A stretch of DNA of 33,759 nt from Collimonas silvisoli (GCF_018305005.1 NZ_JAGQEG010000064.1:1-33759), one strand, 5' to 3'; numbered from the stretch's first letter, positions 6,585 through 15,001 are shown. Notes: generated by a model from the letters alone, not told the origin. Made by a program: numbers and translations.

Positions 6585-7493
6585 TCATGTGACCGGCGTT
6601 TGCCAGTCGCTGTCTGCGCTGAATTCTTCAACCAGAAAATCGAGCATGGCGCGCAGGATGGCAGGCATTTGGCGGCGCGAAGCATAGACGCCGTAAATGC
6701 GCATTTCGCGCGGTTGGTATTCGCTGAGCAGCGCGCGTAGTTTACCACTACGCAGCAATTCTGCCGCAGCATATGCCGGTTGCAAGCTGATCCCCGCGCC
6801 ATTGACCGCCGCTTCCAGCAAAACGGATGATTCGTTGGCGCTCATGTTGCCGCCTACCGGCACCGCGACCGGCACGCCGTCTTTCTCGAATTCCCACAGG
6901 CTTTTGCCGAAGTAGGAATAGGTCAGGCAGTTGTGCAAGGCCAGGTCTTCCGCGGTGTGCGGCGTGCCGTGTTCTTTCAGGTAGGCCGGCGACGCGCACA
7001 CCACCGAGCGGCACACCGCCAGCTTGCGCGCAATCAGGTTGGGATCGAGGGCATTGGTGATGCGGATGGCCAGGTCCACCCGTTCTTCGATCAGGTTCAC
7101 GGTTCTGTCGACCATCAGCATATCCACCGCGGTGCCCGGATAACGTTTCAGGAAGCGCGTCAGCAGCGGCGTCAGGTAAGCCAGCCCAAGCGACATGCTG
7201 CAAGTCAGGCGCAGCGTGCCGCGCGGAGTATTCTCGGGGGTTGCCGCCGAGGACTGGATATCGTCAGCCAGGCCCAGCAGTTGACGGCAGCGCGGCAAAG
7301 TCTCGCTGCCGGCCGATGTCAGGCTCAGTTTGCGGGTGGTACGGTGCAGCAGGCGCGCGCCTACCCATGTTTCCAGCTCGGCCAGATAACGCGACACCAT
7401 GGCGCGCGACATGTCGAGTTTGTCGGCGGCGGCGGTCAGGCTGCCCTGGTCCGCTACCTCGACAAATACTTGCATTGCGATCAGTCTGTCCAT
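6585..7493 (-). CDS. LysR-family transcriptional regulator
   Basis: A 302-residue LysR-type regulator. The winged helix-turn-helix covers residues 1-60 (MDRLIAMQVFVEVADQGSLTAAADKL, then MSRAMVSRYLAELE). The effector domain begins near residue 90 (RGTLRLTCSMSLGLAYLTPLL). It is divergent from the metallo-beta-lactamase-fold/DsbA pair and lies upstream of the mdfA-like exporter, so either could be its target. A T-N11-A inverted repeat in the shared 128-nt spacer favours the divergent pair. The inducer cannot be told from sequence. Confidence 0.9.
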   Translation of the reverse strand: MDRLIAMQVFVEVADQGSLTAAADKLDMSRAMVSRYLAELETWVGARLLHRTTRKLSLTSAGSETLPRCRQLLGLADDIQSSAATPENTPRGTLRLTCSMSLGLAYLTPLLTRFLKRYPGTAVDMLMVDRTVNLIEERVDLAIRITNALDPNLIARKLAVCRSVVCASPAYLKEHGTPHTAEDLALHNCLTYSYFGKSLWEFEKDGVPVAVPVGGNMSANESSVLLEAAVNGAGISLQPAYAAAELLRSGKLRALLSEYQPREMRIYGVYASRRQMPAILRAMLDFLVEEFSADSDWQTPVT

Positions 7494-7567
7494 GATTTTT
7501 CCGGCTATTCTCTTGACCTATTTGCTCGATTTTTGCAACTAACTGATCACCATTATGGGGTTTTTTG

Positions 7568-7590
7568 CATCGTTTTAGTCAACTACGATG
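7568..7590. promoter_or_regulatory. candidate LysR operator (T-N11-A)
   Basis: CATCGT (7568-7573) and ACGATG (7585-7590) form a perfect 6-bp inverted repeat with an 11-nt spacer, so the inner bases give T-N11-A, the LysR-type box. It lies about 30 nt upstream of the ATG at 7622 and 75 nt from the lysR start. Confidence 0.45.
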
Positions 7591-7621
7591 ATGCTTCTTT
7601 CCCGTCACTTTGGAGATACGC

Positions 7622-8518
7622 ATGTTGCAAACTCTGTTCACACGTACTTTATTTCGTTCGCTGCTGGCAGCCACTGCAGGCTTGATGATCGCCGGCTCGG
7701 CTGCTGCAGCTCCTCAGCCCTTGAAACTGGAAGTCTATAATCCCGGCGCCAACGGCATGTTCCCGGTGTCTTCCGAGCTGATTACCGGCAGCAGCGACGC
7801 CATCGTGATCGATGCTCAGTTCGACCGCGCCAACGCCGGTCAACTGCTGAAAAAGATCCAGGACAGCGGCAAGCAGCTGACCACGATCTACATCAGCCAC
7901 GGCGATCCTGATTACTACTTCGGACTGGAAGTGCTGAAGGAAGCCTATCCGGACGCCAAGATTCTGGCCCCAGCGCCGGTGATCGCCCACATCAAGGCCA
8001 CCATGCAGGATAAATTGGCGTTCTGGGGCCCCAAGCTTGGCGTCAACGCGCCTAAGCAACTGATCGTGCCGGAACCATTGCAAGGTAATACGCTGACTCT
8101 GGAAGGCCGCAAGCTGGAGGTAGTCGGCCTGGACGGCGCCAGCCCGGATCGCACTTTTGTCTGGATTCCGTCATTGAAGGCGGTGGTTGGCGGCGTGCTG
8201 GTAGCCGGCAATGAACATGTCTGGACTGCCGACACCCAGACCCTGGCCTCGCGTCAGCAATGGCTCAAGATGCTGGACAAGATTGCGGCCTTGCAGCCGA
8301 AGGTGGTGGTGCCTGGGCATTTCAGCGCCGGCGCAGCGCAAAACATCGAATCGGTACACTTCACCAAGAACTACCTGAAGACCTATGAAGCGGAAACCGT
8401 CAAGGCCAAGGATTCCGCCGCCTTGATCGAAGCGATGAAAAAACATTATCCGGACCTGGACGGCGTCTCTTCGCTGGAACTGGGCGCTAAAGTCAGCAAA
8501 GGTGAAATGAAATGGTAA
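7622..8518 (+). CDS. secreted metallo-beta-lactamase-fold protein with degenerate metal motif
   Basis: A 298-residue protein with a signal peptide (basic n-region LFTRTLFRS, hydrophobic core, Ala-rich cleavage near residue 30), so exported to the periplasm. The fold is recognised from the early ELITGSSDAIVIDAQ and the ISHGDPDYYFG segment (91-101), which replaces the canonical HxHxDH by H93-x-D95-x-D97-Y98. A later VVPGH (H233) is kept. Two of the four usual histidines are therefore missing, so metal binding may differ or be partial. The substrate is unknown. ATG 7622 has GGAG 6 nt upstream; the TTG at 7610 lies inside that ribosome site. Its end overlaps the DsbA-like gene by 7 nt, so the two are translationally coupled. 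Confidence 0.8.
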   Translation: MLQTLFTRTLFRSLLAATAGLMIAGSAAAAPQPLKLEVYNPGANGMFPVSSELITGSSDAIVIDAQFDRANAGQLLKKIQDSGKQLTTIYISHGDPDYYFGLEVLKEAYPDAKILAPAPVIAHIKATMQDKLAFWGPKLGVNAPKQLIVPEPLQGNTLTLEGRKLEVVGLDGASPDRTFVWIPSLKAVVGGVLVAGNEHVWTADTQTLASRQQWLKMLDKIAALQPKVVVPGHFSAGAAQNIESVHFTKNYLKTYEAETVKAKDSAALIEAMKKHYPDLDGVSSLELGAKVSKGEMKW

Positions 8519-9246
8519 ATAGTTACGATAGTCACGACAGCCACGGATGCGGCGACAGTAGTTGCGCGCTGCCCGATTCGATGGAAAGCAAGGCGGCAGC
8601 AGCGCCGGTCGCGGCCAAGGGGGCGGTCCTGCATTACATCTACGATCCGCTGTGCGGCTGGTGTTACGGCGCAGCGCCTCTGTTGCAAGCCGCCCGCGAG
8701 GTCGGCGGCCTGCGCATCGCGTTGCATGGCGGCGGCATGCTGGCCGGCAGCAATCGCAAGCAGGTCAGCAGCCAATTGCGCAATTACGTGATGCAGCATG
8801 ATCACCGGATTGCAGCGATGACCGGCCAGCCGTTCGGCGACGATTACTTCAACGGCCTGCTGCTGGATACCACAGCGGTGCTGGATTCCGAGCCGCCGAT
8901 CGCCGCGATCCTGGCCGCCGAAGCAGTCGCCGGACGTGGCTTGACGTTGCTGGCGCGGATACAAGTTGCGCATTATGTGCGCGGCTTGCAGGTTGCCGAT
9001 AGCGCGGTGTTGCGTAGCTTGGCGGCCGAGATCGGTCTCGATCAGGCGCTTTTCGATAGCAAGTTTGCCGAGCTGGGCGGCGCTGCCACGCAGACTCACA
9101 TCGCCGCCAGCCGTGCCTTGCTGACGCGGGTCGGCGGCCAGGGCTTTCCTACATTTGTACTGCAACGCGGAACGCAAATCGAGGTGCTGGATGCTGGCCG
9201 CTTTTTCGGTCAGGCGGAGGCTTGGAAGGCTGTCTTGAGCGCGTAA
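8512..9246 (+). CDS. DsbA-family thioredoxin-fold protein (CGWC)
   Basis: A 244-residue protein of the DsbA/FrnE-like group. The active site is CGWC (48-51) in YDPLCGWCYGAAPLL, and the cis-proline loop is GQGFPTFVL. An alpha-helical insert between them is typical of this group. No signal peptide is visible. Instead the first 23 residues are polar and carry HGCGDSSC, so it is probably cytosolic unless coupled to another route. ATG 8512 overlaps the previous gene by 7 nt and has AAAGG about 10 nt upstream; M24 (8581) is an alternative start that would drop the extra cysteines. It is likely a dithiol-disulfide oxidoreductase or isomerase; partner unknown. Confidence 0.85.
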   Translation: MVNSYDSHDSHGCGDSSCALPDSMESKAAAAPVAAKGAVLHYIYDPLCGWCYGAAPLLQAAREVGGLRIALHGGGMLAGSNRKQVSSQLRNYVMQHDHRIAAMTGQPFGDDYFNGLLLDTTAVLDSEPPIAAILAAEAVAGRGLTLLARIQVAHYVRGLQVADSAVLRSLAAEIGLDQALFDSKFAELGGAATQTHIAASRALLTRVGGQGFPTFVLQRGTQIEVLDAGRFFGQAEAWKAVLSA

Positions 9247-9268
9247 CCGATTGGCGCTTGTTGCATCA

Positions 9269-9296
9269 AAAAGTCTGCTTTCGAGCGGACTTTTTT
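9269..9296 (+). terminator. intrinsic terminator after the DsbA-like gene
   Basis: AAGTCTGCT pairs with AGCGGACTT over a TTCG tetraloop, followed by TTTTTT. It begins 23 nt after the stop codon. Confidence 0.9.
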
Positions 9297-9609
9297 CATT
9301 TCAGGATCGGCTGCTGCAAGTCATCGCAATAGTTGTAAAACGCGATGTTCGTGAAAATACAACTAGTTGTTATTTCGCGGCTATTTATCGATAAGCACTC
9401 GCTATCTAACGTTAAAATTATCGATGTTGCATGCTGTTATTTTGCAACATTTGCATATTTTTTAGCAGTTAGTGTCAGGTGTGCATTGTGTCGGCATCGC
9501 GCCGACGGTATTGTTGCAAGCAAATTTTGAGCAAGTAATTTGACGTAAAACACTGGAACCACGATTCCGATGCTACGTGTTTGCTGCAAGTTAATACCTA
9601 AGTGACTGT
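9297..9609 (+). promoter_or_regulatory. AT-richer leader of the autotransporter gene
   Basis: A 313-nt gene-free stretch. It contains repeated AGTTGT-type half-sites: AGTTGTA 9331-9337 facing TACAACT 9358-9364, and the palindrome CAACTAGTTG 9360-9369. It also holds an 8-bp inverted repeat ATGTTGCA/TGCAACAT (9424-9431 with 9443-9450) and GTCGGC/GCCGAC around 9490-9510. I cannot name the regulator. A 61-codon open frame at 9345-9530 has no family character and is not called. Confidence 0.4.
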
Positions 9610-12426
9610 ATGAATAGCAAACACGTAAATCGTCTTCCCTTATCCCTTATTTCCATAGCGGTTGTCACCTTGCTCTCGGCATGCGGCGGTGGCGGCGGTT
9701 CAGCCAGTCCTGGCGATACCCAGCAGCCGGTACCGACCGCTACGCCTACCCCAAGCAGCGCCGCACCGACAAACGCTGCGCAGACGCTTAACCCCAGCGA
9801 TCCTAGCAATGCCGCGGCCGCCCATGCGCGCGGCGTCACCGGCGCCGGCGTCACGGTGGCTGTGGTCGATATCGACTTTAATGTTGCCGATCCCGAGTTC
9901 GCCGGACGTTTGAGCAAAACCGTCTATGCCAGCGGCGGCGCCGGCAATCCGCACGGCAGCGAAGTGGCGGAAGCCTTGGGCGGGACCCGTTCAGGCGTGG
10001 CGCCGGCGGTCAGCATGCTGGGCGCTGCGGTCGGCACCGGCGGCGATAATGTTTCTTTCAGTAATCCGGTTTATCAGGATTTGTACAACAAAGGCGCGCG
10101 CATCTTTAATCAGTCGAACGCCTTTGGCACGATCGCCGCGCCAGCCGGCAACGGTCCGACTTTCTACAATATCTATCAGCCATTCGTAGCGCAAGGCAGC
10201 TTGTTCATCTGGGCCGCCGGCAACGACGGCAGCGCCCATCCCAGCCTGACTGCAGGCTTGCCGGCCTTGTATCCGGATCTGCAAAAAGGCTGGCTGGCGG
10301 TGGTGGCGGTGAACGCCGCCGGCGGCGCGCAAGGATACAGCAGCAGCGACACTACGCCGGGCGTGATTTCCAGCTATTCGAACCGCTGCGGCGAAGCCGC
10401 CAACTGGTGCCTGGCCGCACCCGGCGATTTTGTCTCGGCCACCGCCAACGGCCGGGTCTACGGCACTTCGTTCGCTGCGCCTGCGGTGAGCGGTGCGGCT
10501 GCCTTGGTACAGCAAGTCTTTCCGTGGATGAGCGCCGATCAGATTCGTCAAACCATCTTGTCCACCGCGACCAGCATAGGCGATACCGCCACCTACGGCT
10601 GGGGTCTGCTGAACGCCAGCAAGGCAGCCAACGGCCCGGCCCTGTTCGATACCAGGCTGACGCTGGGCGGCAATTTCGTCGCCAAATTCGACGCCGCCAG
10701 CGCTGCCTTCGGCAACGATATCGGCGGCAACGCCGGCCTGCTGAAAGATGGCAGCGGCACACTGACCCTGGCAGGCAACAATACTTATAGCGGCGCCAAC
10801 GAAGTGCTGAAGGGCACACTGAATGTGACCGGATCGCTTGCTTCCGCAGTCACCATCGACAGCGCGGGTATCTTGTCCGGCGACGGCGGCCGTGTCGGCG
10901 GCAGCGTGTTCAACTACGGCCGCCTCAGCAACACCGGCAACGGCATGACGATAGGCGGCAACTACACGGCCTCGGCCGGTGCGGTGCTGGCCAATCAATT
11001 CAATTCGACCTTGACCGTAGGCGGCAGCGCGACGCTCGGCAATTCGCATCTGGTCGCGACCACGCCGGCCGGCAGCAGCGATCCATCCGGCTATGTCGCG
11101 CAGCAAATCGGCGTCAAAGGCAAGGTGCTGACTGCGGCTAACGGTGTCTCCGGCCAGTTCCAGGATGTCTCGTTTGAACATGACGGTATTACTTTTAATC
11201 CGGGCACCTTCCTGAGTGCGACGCTCGCTTATACGGCTAACGAGGTCGATCTGACAGTGGCGCGCAATAACGTGCAGGTGGTTGCGGCGCAGGCGTTTGC
11301 CGCCGACCCTACACGTAGAAATAGTGCCGCCAACGTAGAGCAGGGACTCAAGGCAGCCGACGCCTTGGTCGCCAGCGGCAACACCGGCGGCAATAACAGC
11401 GCCTTCCTGAGCAGCGCCGCAGCGCTGCAACGGACGCCTGATCTGGCTGCTGCAGCCCAGGTGCTCGATAGTTTGTCCGGACAGATTTACGCCTCTTCGC
11501 AGGCGCTGACTTTCCAGCAGTCGCAAGCTATCAATCGCGACTTGTCGAACCGGCTGTCGTTATTGGCTAACCCGGTTTCCGGCAGTGTCAAGGCAGGCTT
11601 GTGGGCCAGCGTGATCGGCGCCACCGGCAAGCTGAGCGAGTCGGGTTACGCCTCTGCCGACACCTCTACCTGGGGCGGCCAGTTCGGTTTCGATACGCAT
11701 CTGAATGACAAGGCGATTGTCGGCGCCGCGCTGTCTTACTCGGAAAGCAAAGCCAGCTTCGACCGCTTCGGCGGCGCCTCGAACAGCCAGAATACCGGCT
11801 TGTCCCTGTATGGCCGCTATGCGCTCAGCAAAGACGGCATCTATGTTTCCGGCCGCGCCGGCATCGCCCGCGTCAGCAGCAAAATCAACCGCAGCGTGAT
11901 CCTGGGCTCGGAGGTCGATAGCCTGTCCTCCAGCCATACCGACAGCGTGATGTCGACCTATGCCGAAACCGGCTATGTGCGCCAGCTGTCGCCGACATCG
12001 ACGCTGACGCCGTTTGCCGGCATCAGTTACGACCGTCTCAAGCGCGGCGCTTTTACCGAAGCGGGCAGCGCCTTCGGCCTGACCGCCGGCAGCAAGGCCT
12101 ACCAACAGACTGCCAGCGTATTGGGTTTGCGCGGCGACGCCAGGTTTGACTGGCTGGGCGGCACTAGCAACTTGCAGGCCTACGCTGCCTGGCAGCACGG
12201 TTTCAACGACGGCAGGCTGGATTTCAATGCGGCTTTCGTGGCGGCGCCGACGGCCGGTTTCACCGTGCAAGGCATCGGCCTGCCACGCAACGGCGGCTGG
12301 GCAGGCGTCGGTATCTCCAGCGCATTGGCCGGCAACTGGAGCTGGTATGGCAATTACGACGCCCAATTCGGCAAGGGCGGCCTGGCCAACAGCGTATTTT
12401 CGGCGGGTGTTCGCAAATCCTTTTAA
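9610..12426 (+). CDS. lipidated subtilisin-like serine protease autotransporter
   Basis: A 938-residue protein. The signal peptide ends in a lipobox, LLSAC at residues 21-25, followed by a Gly-rich then Pro/Thr-rich linker (26-58). The S8 peptidase domain covers about 65-340, with D87 in VAVVD, H115 in NPHGSEVAE, oxyanion N205 in AAGND and S287 in YGTSFAAPAVSG. A passenger-associated repeat follows (LLKDGSGTLTLAGNNTYSG, 377-395). The C-terminal beta-barrel (about 655-938) ends in Phe (GVRKSF), the outer membrane export signal. A lipid anchor plus subtilisin plus autotransporter is the architecture of Bordetella SphB1 and neisserial NalP, which process surface proteins. No obvious substrate gene is nearby. 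The Shine-Dalgarno is weak. Confidence 0.93.
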   Translation: MNSKHVNRLPLSLISIAVVTLLSACGGGGGSASPGDTQQPVPTATPTPSSAAPTNAAQTLNPSDPSNAAAAHARGVTGAGVTVAVVDIDFNVADPEFAGRLSKTVYASGGAGNPHGSEVAEALGGTRSGVAPAVSMLGAAVGTGGDNVSFSNPVYQDLYNKGARIFNQSNAFGTIAAPAGNGPTFYNIYQPFVAQGSLFIWAAGNDGSAHPSLTAGLPALYPDLQKGWLAVVAVNAAGGAQGYSSSDTTPGVISSYSNRCGEAANWCLAAPGDFVSATANGRVYGTSFAAPAVSGAAALVQQVFPWMSADQIRQTILSTATSIGDTATYGWGLLNASKAANGPALFDTRLTLGGNFVAKFDAASAAFGNDIGGNAGLLKDGSGTLTLAGNNTYSGANEVLKGTLNVTGSLASAVTIDSAGILSGDGGRVGGSVFNYGRLSNTGNGMTIGGNYTASAGAVLANQFNSTLTVGGSATLGNSHLVATTPAGSSDPSGYVAQQIGVKGKVLTAANGVSGQFQDVSFEHDGITFNPGTFLSATLAYTANEVDLTVARNNVQVVAAQAFAADPTRRNSAANVEQGLKAADALVASGNTGGNNSAFLSSAAALQRTPDLAAAAQVLDSLSGQIYASSQALTFQQSQAINRDLSNRLSLLANPVSGSVKAGLWASVIGATGKLSESGYASADTSTWGGQFGFDTHLNDKAIVGAALSYSESKASFDRFGGASNSQNTGLSLYGRYALSKDGIYVSGRAGIARVSSKINRSVILGSEVDSLSSSHTDSVMSTYAETGYVRQLSPTSTLTPFAGISYDRLKRGAFTEAGSAFGLTAGSKAYQQTASVLGLRGDARFDWLGGTSNLQAYAAWQHGFNDGRLDFNAAFVAAPTAGFTVQGIGLPRNGGWAGVGISSALAGNWSWYGNYDAQFGKGGLANSVFSAGVRKSF

Positions 12427-12467
12427 CGGCTCCCCTCCGGATGTGATCCGGCGGTGATTGAATAAGC

Positions 12468-12507
12468 AAACTGCCTGTATAACTCTTGCGAGTCATGCAG
12501 GCAGTTT
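12468..12507. terminator. bidirectional terminator
   Basis: AAACTGCCTG (12468-12477) pairs with CAGGCAGTTT (12498-12507), with an inner ACTC/GAGT helix around TTGC. It lies between the convergent autotransporter and saccharopine-dehydrogenase-like genes. A smaller CCGGA/TCCGG hairpin precedes it at about 12437-12451. Confidence 0.8.
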
Positions 12508-12524
12508 TGCTGAGGGCTATGCGC

Positions 12525-13685
12525 TCAGGCAACCGCTTTCAATCTATTGGAATCGGTATTGCTGGCGGGCGCAAAACCGCTGTGGCCGGGTGCGTGACTG
12601 GCATAGAACTGGCCGAAGCGGTTGGCCAGGAAATCCGCCAGCGAGGCTTGCTCCTGACGCACAAAACCGCTTTGCGGCAACACGCCGGTCACCACCAGAT
12701 CAACCATGGCGCAAATGCCGGCCGCCGTCGTCAGTTGAATCGCCGACAGCAACTGGCCGTTGACGTGCTGGCTATAGATTTTCTTGGCATAGGTTTCTTG
12801 TTCAAGACGGCCGTCGCGCATGCCGCTGACGCTGACGAAAGTCAGCACCACGTCTTGCTTGGTGATCGGGATCGAGGTTTCCAGCACTTCCTTCAAGATC
12901 GGACGACGCTCCAGCTTGCCCAGTTGCAGATCGCGCACCAGGATCTTGATGATGTCGCGGTGGCCGGGATAACGCACGGTTTTGTAATCCAGGTTCTGCA
13001 CCCGGTCGCGCAAGCTTTCGCACAAGGTGCCGAGGCCGCCGGAGGTATTGAATGCTTCGTAATCGACGCCGTCGAGCGAGAAGTGTTCCAGCTCTTCCAG
13101 CGGCGAGGTTTCGCGCAGGACGCCGTCGACAATCGCTTCGCAAGGATTGCAGTACTCGTTGATCAAGCCGTCGGTGCTCCAGGTCAGATTGTATTTGAGC
13201 GCATTGCTAGGGTAGGTCGGCAGCGCACCGACGCGCATCTTGACGTCATGCAATTGCTCGAAGCGGCTTGCCACATCGTTCGCTACAATCGAAATGAAAC
13301 CGGGCGCCAGGCCGCATTGCGGCACGAATGCAGTGCTCGAATCGAGCGCCAGCGATTTGACGAAGCGGGTGCTTTCGACGTCTTCGGTCAAATCGAAATA
13401 GTGCGACTTGGCTGCTTTGGCGGCGGCGGCGATGACCGGCGTCAGGAAATAAGGGCAGGCCGACAATGTGACATCGTGGCCGCTGATCAGCTTGGTCACG
13501 GTCGGCGCGTGCGAAATATCCGCCAGAATCGTGGTGACGTTGGGGAAACCCGCTTGCTTCACATATTCCAGCCGTTGCGGATCGCGGTCGGCCACGGTCA
13601 AGATGTAATCGCCGGTATGGGACAACAGGTTAAGAATGGCATCGCCGATTTTGCCGGCGCCTAAGAGAATCAGTTTGGTAGTCAT
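12525..13685 (-). CDS. saccharopine dehydrogenase-family NAD(P)-dependent enzyme
   Basis: About 386 residues. The Rossmann nucleotide motif ILLGAGKIG opens the protein, followed by VADRDPQRLEYV, typical of saccharopine/lysine dehydrogenase-like enzymes. CGLAPGFISIVAND and SGGLGTLCESL are conserved family stretches. It probably oxidises an amino acid or its imine adduct such as lysine or saccharopine; the exact substrate is not decided. ATG 13685 is chosen. A GTG four codons upstream is possible; neither has a strong ribosome site. It is divergent from an Lrp/AsnC gene with a perfect inverted repeat between them, which suggests amino-acid-responsive control. Confidence 0.85.
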   Translation of the reverse strand: MTTKLILLGAGKIGDAILNLLSHTGDYILTVADRDPQRLEYVKQAGFPNVTTILADISHAPTVTKLISGHDVTLSACPYFLTPVIAAAAKAAKSHYFDLTEDVESTRFVKSLALDSSTAFVPQCGLAPGFISIVANDVASRFEQLHDVKMRVGALPTYPSNALKYNLTWSTDGLINEYCNPCEAIVDGVLRETSPLEELEHFSLDGVDYEAFNTSGGLGTLCESLRDRVQNLDYKTVRYPGHRDIIKILVRDLQLGKLERRPILKEVLETSIPITKQDVVLTFVSVSGMRDGRLEQETYAKKIYSQHVNGQLLSAIQLTTAAGICAMVDLVVTGVLPQSGFVRQEQASLADFLANRFGQFYASHAPGHSGFAPASNTDSNRLKAVA

Positions 13686-13742
13686 GTCGTCGCTCACATC
13701 TTTTGATGGGTCAGTTACGCTGTATATAAACAGCCCGCGTCC

Positions 13743-13759
13743 GCACTCGCCCTGAGTGC
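13743..13759. other. small inverted repeat in the divergent spacer
   Basis: GCACTC (13743-13748) and GAGTGC (13754-13759) are separated by 5 nt. It could be a secondary operator or a leader hairpin for the minus-strand gene. Confidence 0.3.
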
Positions 13760-13808
13760 TGGAACCATTGTAAATTCAAGCTAAGTCAGATAATAGAGTG
13801 TAAATAGT

Positions 13809-13841
13809 CGTCAAAATGTACAATAACGATACATTTTGACG
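13809..13841. promoter_or_regulatory. 12-bp perfect inverted repeat, likely Lrp/AsnC operator
   Basis: CGTCAAAATGTA (13809-13820) is mirrored by TACATTTTGACG (13830-13841) with a 9-nt spacer. It lies 24 nt before the lrp-like start, in the spacer shared with the divergent dehydrogenase. AT-rich dyads like this are common sites for Lrp-family proteins, so autoregulation and control of the divergent gene are likely. Confidence 0.65.
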
Positions 13842-13864
13842 AATGTTAAATATGGATTGTCGCA

Positions 13865-14311
13865 ATGAGAGAGAAACTCGACGAAGTCGACCACAAAATA
13901 CTGGCCCTGCTGATGGATGATGCGCGGCTCTCCATGGCCACCATTGCCAAGCGGGTCGGCATCGCCCGCACCACGGCGATTGCGCGTCTGGCGGCGATGG
14001 AAAACAAGGGCGTGATCGCCGGTTACGGCGTGCGCCTCGATCTGGAGCTATACCAGCCGGCAGTGCGCGCTTACGTCGGCATCTCGATCGACTCCCGCAA
14101 TGCACCACTGCTGGTGCAACAGTTGCAAAAGATGTCGCAGGTGGAAACCTTGTGCGCGGTGAGCGGCGTGATCGACTATATGCTGACCTTGCGTTGCCAA
14201 TCGACCGATGAGCTGGACCGCTTGCTGGATCAGATCGGCGCGATGGAAGGGGTGCGCCATACATCGACCTCGATCATTCTCAGCAAGCGGATTGACCGGG
14301 GACCGATCTGA
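13865..14311 (+). CDS. Lrp/AsnC family transcriptional regulator
   Basis: A 148-residue protein. The helix-turn-helix spans about residues 4-50 (LDEVDHKILALLMDDARLSMATIAKRVGIARTTAIARL, seen as two helices). The RAM/ligand domain follows (AYVGISIDSRNAPLLVQQL, then VSGVIDYMLTLRC). Members sense amino acids and act locally or globally. Its divergent neighbour, an amino-acid dehydrogenase-like enzyme, is the likely target. It ends before a clear terminator at 14431. Confidence 0.93.
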   Translation: MREKLDEVDHKILALLMDDARLSMATIAKRVGIARTTAIARLAAMENKGVIAGYGVRLDLELYQPAVRAYVGISIDSRNAPLLVQQLQKMSQVETLCAVSGVIDYMLTLRCQSTDELDRLLDQIGAMEGVRHTSTSIILSKRIDRGPI

Positions 14312-14430
14312 TTCGTTTGAAAGATATGTGATTTATCTATAACTGTTATGCGAATAATAAAGCAGACATGAATGCTGCACTGCCATATAGTTACACCTGT
14401 CTCCTCCAACACCTCCTAAGGTTTGGATTC

Positions 14431-14465
14431 AACCCGCCACCGCAAGGTCAGGCGGGTTTTTTTTC
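14431..14465 (+). terminator. intrinsic terminator
   Basis: AACCCGCC (14431-14438) pairs with GGCGGGTT (14451-14458), followed by a run of T. It lies 120 nt after the lrp-like stop and closes that unit before the SRPBCC/ArsR pair. The 119 nt before it hold no gene I can support. Confidence 0.9.
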
Positions 14466-14539
14466 GCCTGAGAAAATAAATGCAACTTAAGGGTTGCGGT
14501 TTTTCCGGCTTGGGCTAATATGCATCCAGGAGGAGACAT

Positions 14540-15001
14540 ATGAATATAACTACGGATCGGATTGAAAAGCAGATTGTGCTCAAGGCCGCACGCTCGCGGG
14601 TCTGGCGTGCTTTATCGAATGCCGAGGAATTCGGCAGCTGGGTTGGGGTGGCGCTGAAGGGCAAAATCTTCGTCGCCGGCGAGCCGGCGCAAGGACAGAT
14701 CACCCATCCCGGTTACGAACACGTGGTCTGGAATGCGGTGATCGAACGGATGGAGCCGGAAAGTTTGCTGTCTTTCCGCTGGCATCCCTATGCGGTTGAC
14801 CCTGCGGTCGACTATTCGCAGGAGCCGACCACGCTGGTCGTCTTCGAACTGACGGCGGTTGAGGACGGCACCTTGCTGCGGGTGGTTGAATCCGGGTTTG
14901 ACAATGTGCCGCCGGCGCGCCGCCAGGAAGCATTCCGCATGCACGACGGCGGCTGGGAAGAACAGTTGAGGAATATCGAGAAGTATGTCGCCACGTCTTA
15001 G
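14540..15001 (+). CDS. SRPBCC (AHSA1/START-like) domain protein
   Basis: A 153-residue protein with the helix-grip fold of the AHSA1-like SRPBCC family: an early IEKQIVLKAARSRVWRALSN segment, central SLLSFRWHPYA, and the terminal helix GGWEEQLRNIEKYV. Such proteins bind hydrophobic ligands, but the ligand here is unknown. ATG 14540 has AGGAGG 6-7 nt upstream. It overlaps the following ArsR gene by 17 nt; SRPBCC-ArsR pairs are a common two-gene unit in Proteobacteria. Confidence 0.88.
   Translation: MNITTDRIEKQIVLKAARSRVWRALSNAEEFGSWVGVALKGKIFVAGEPAQGQITHPGYEHVVWNAVIERMEPESLLSFRWHPYAVDPAVDYSQEPTTLVVFELTAVEDGTLLRVVESGFDNVPPARRQEAFRMHDGGWEEQLRNIEKYVATS

Noticed and set aside
9345-9530. 61-codon open frame before the autotransporter
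   Set aside because: No ribosome site or family character; lies in a dyad-rich leader.
9991-11526. Long minus-strand frame antisense to the autotransporter
   Set aside because: No recognisable domain; caused by codon bias of the real gene on the other strand.
12486-13664. Long plus-strand frame antisense to the saccharopine-dehydrogenase-like gene
   Set aside because: Antisense shadow; the minus-strand protein has a clear Rossmann motif.
13809-13841. The 12-bp dyad as a terminator
   Set aside because: It lies upstream of both divergent genes and has no T-run in the right place; an operator fits better.
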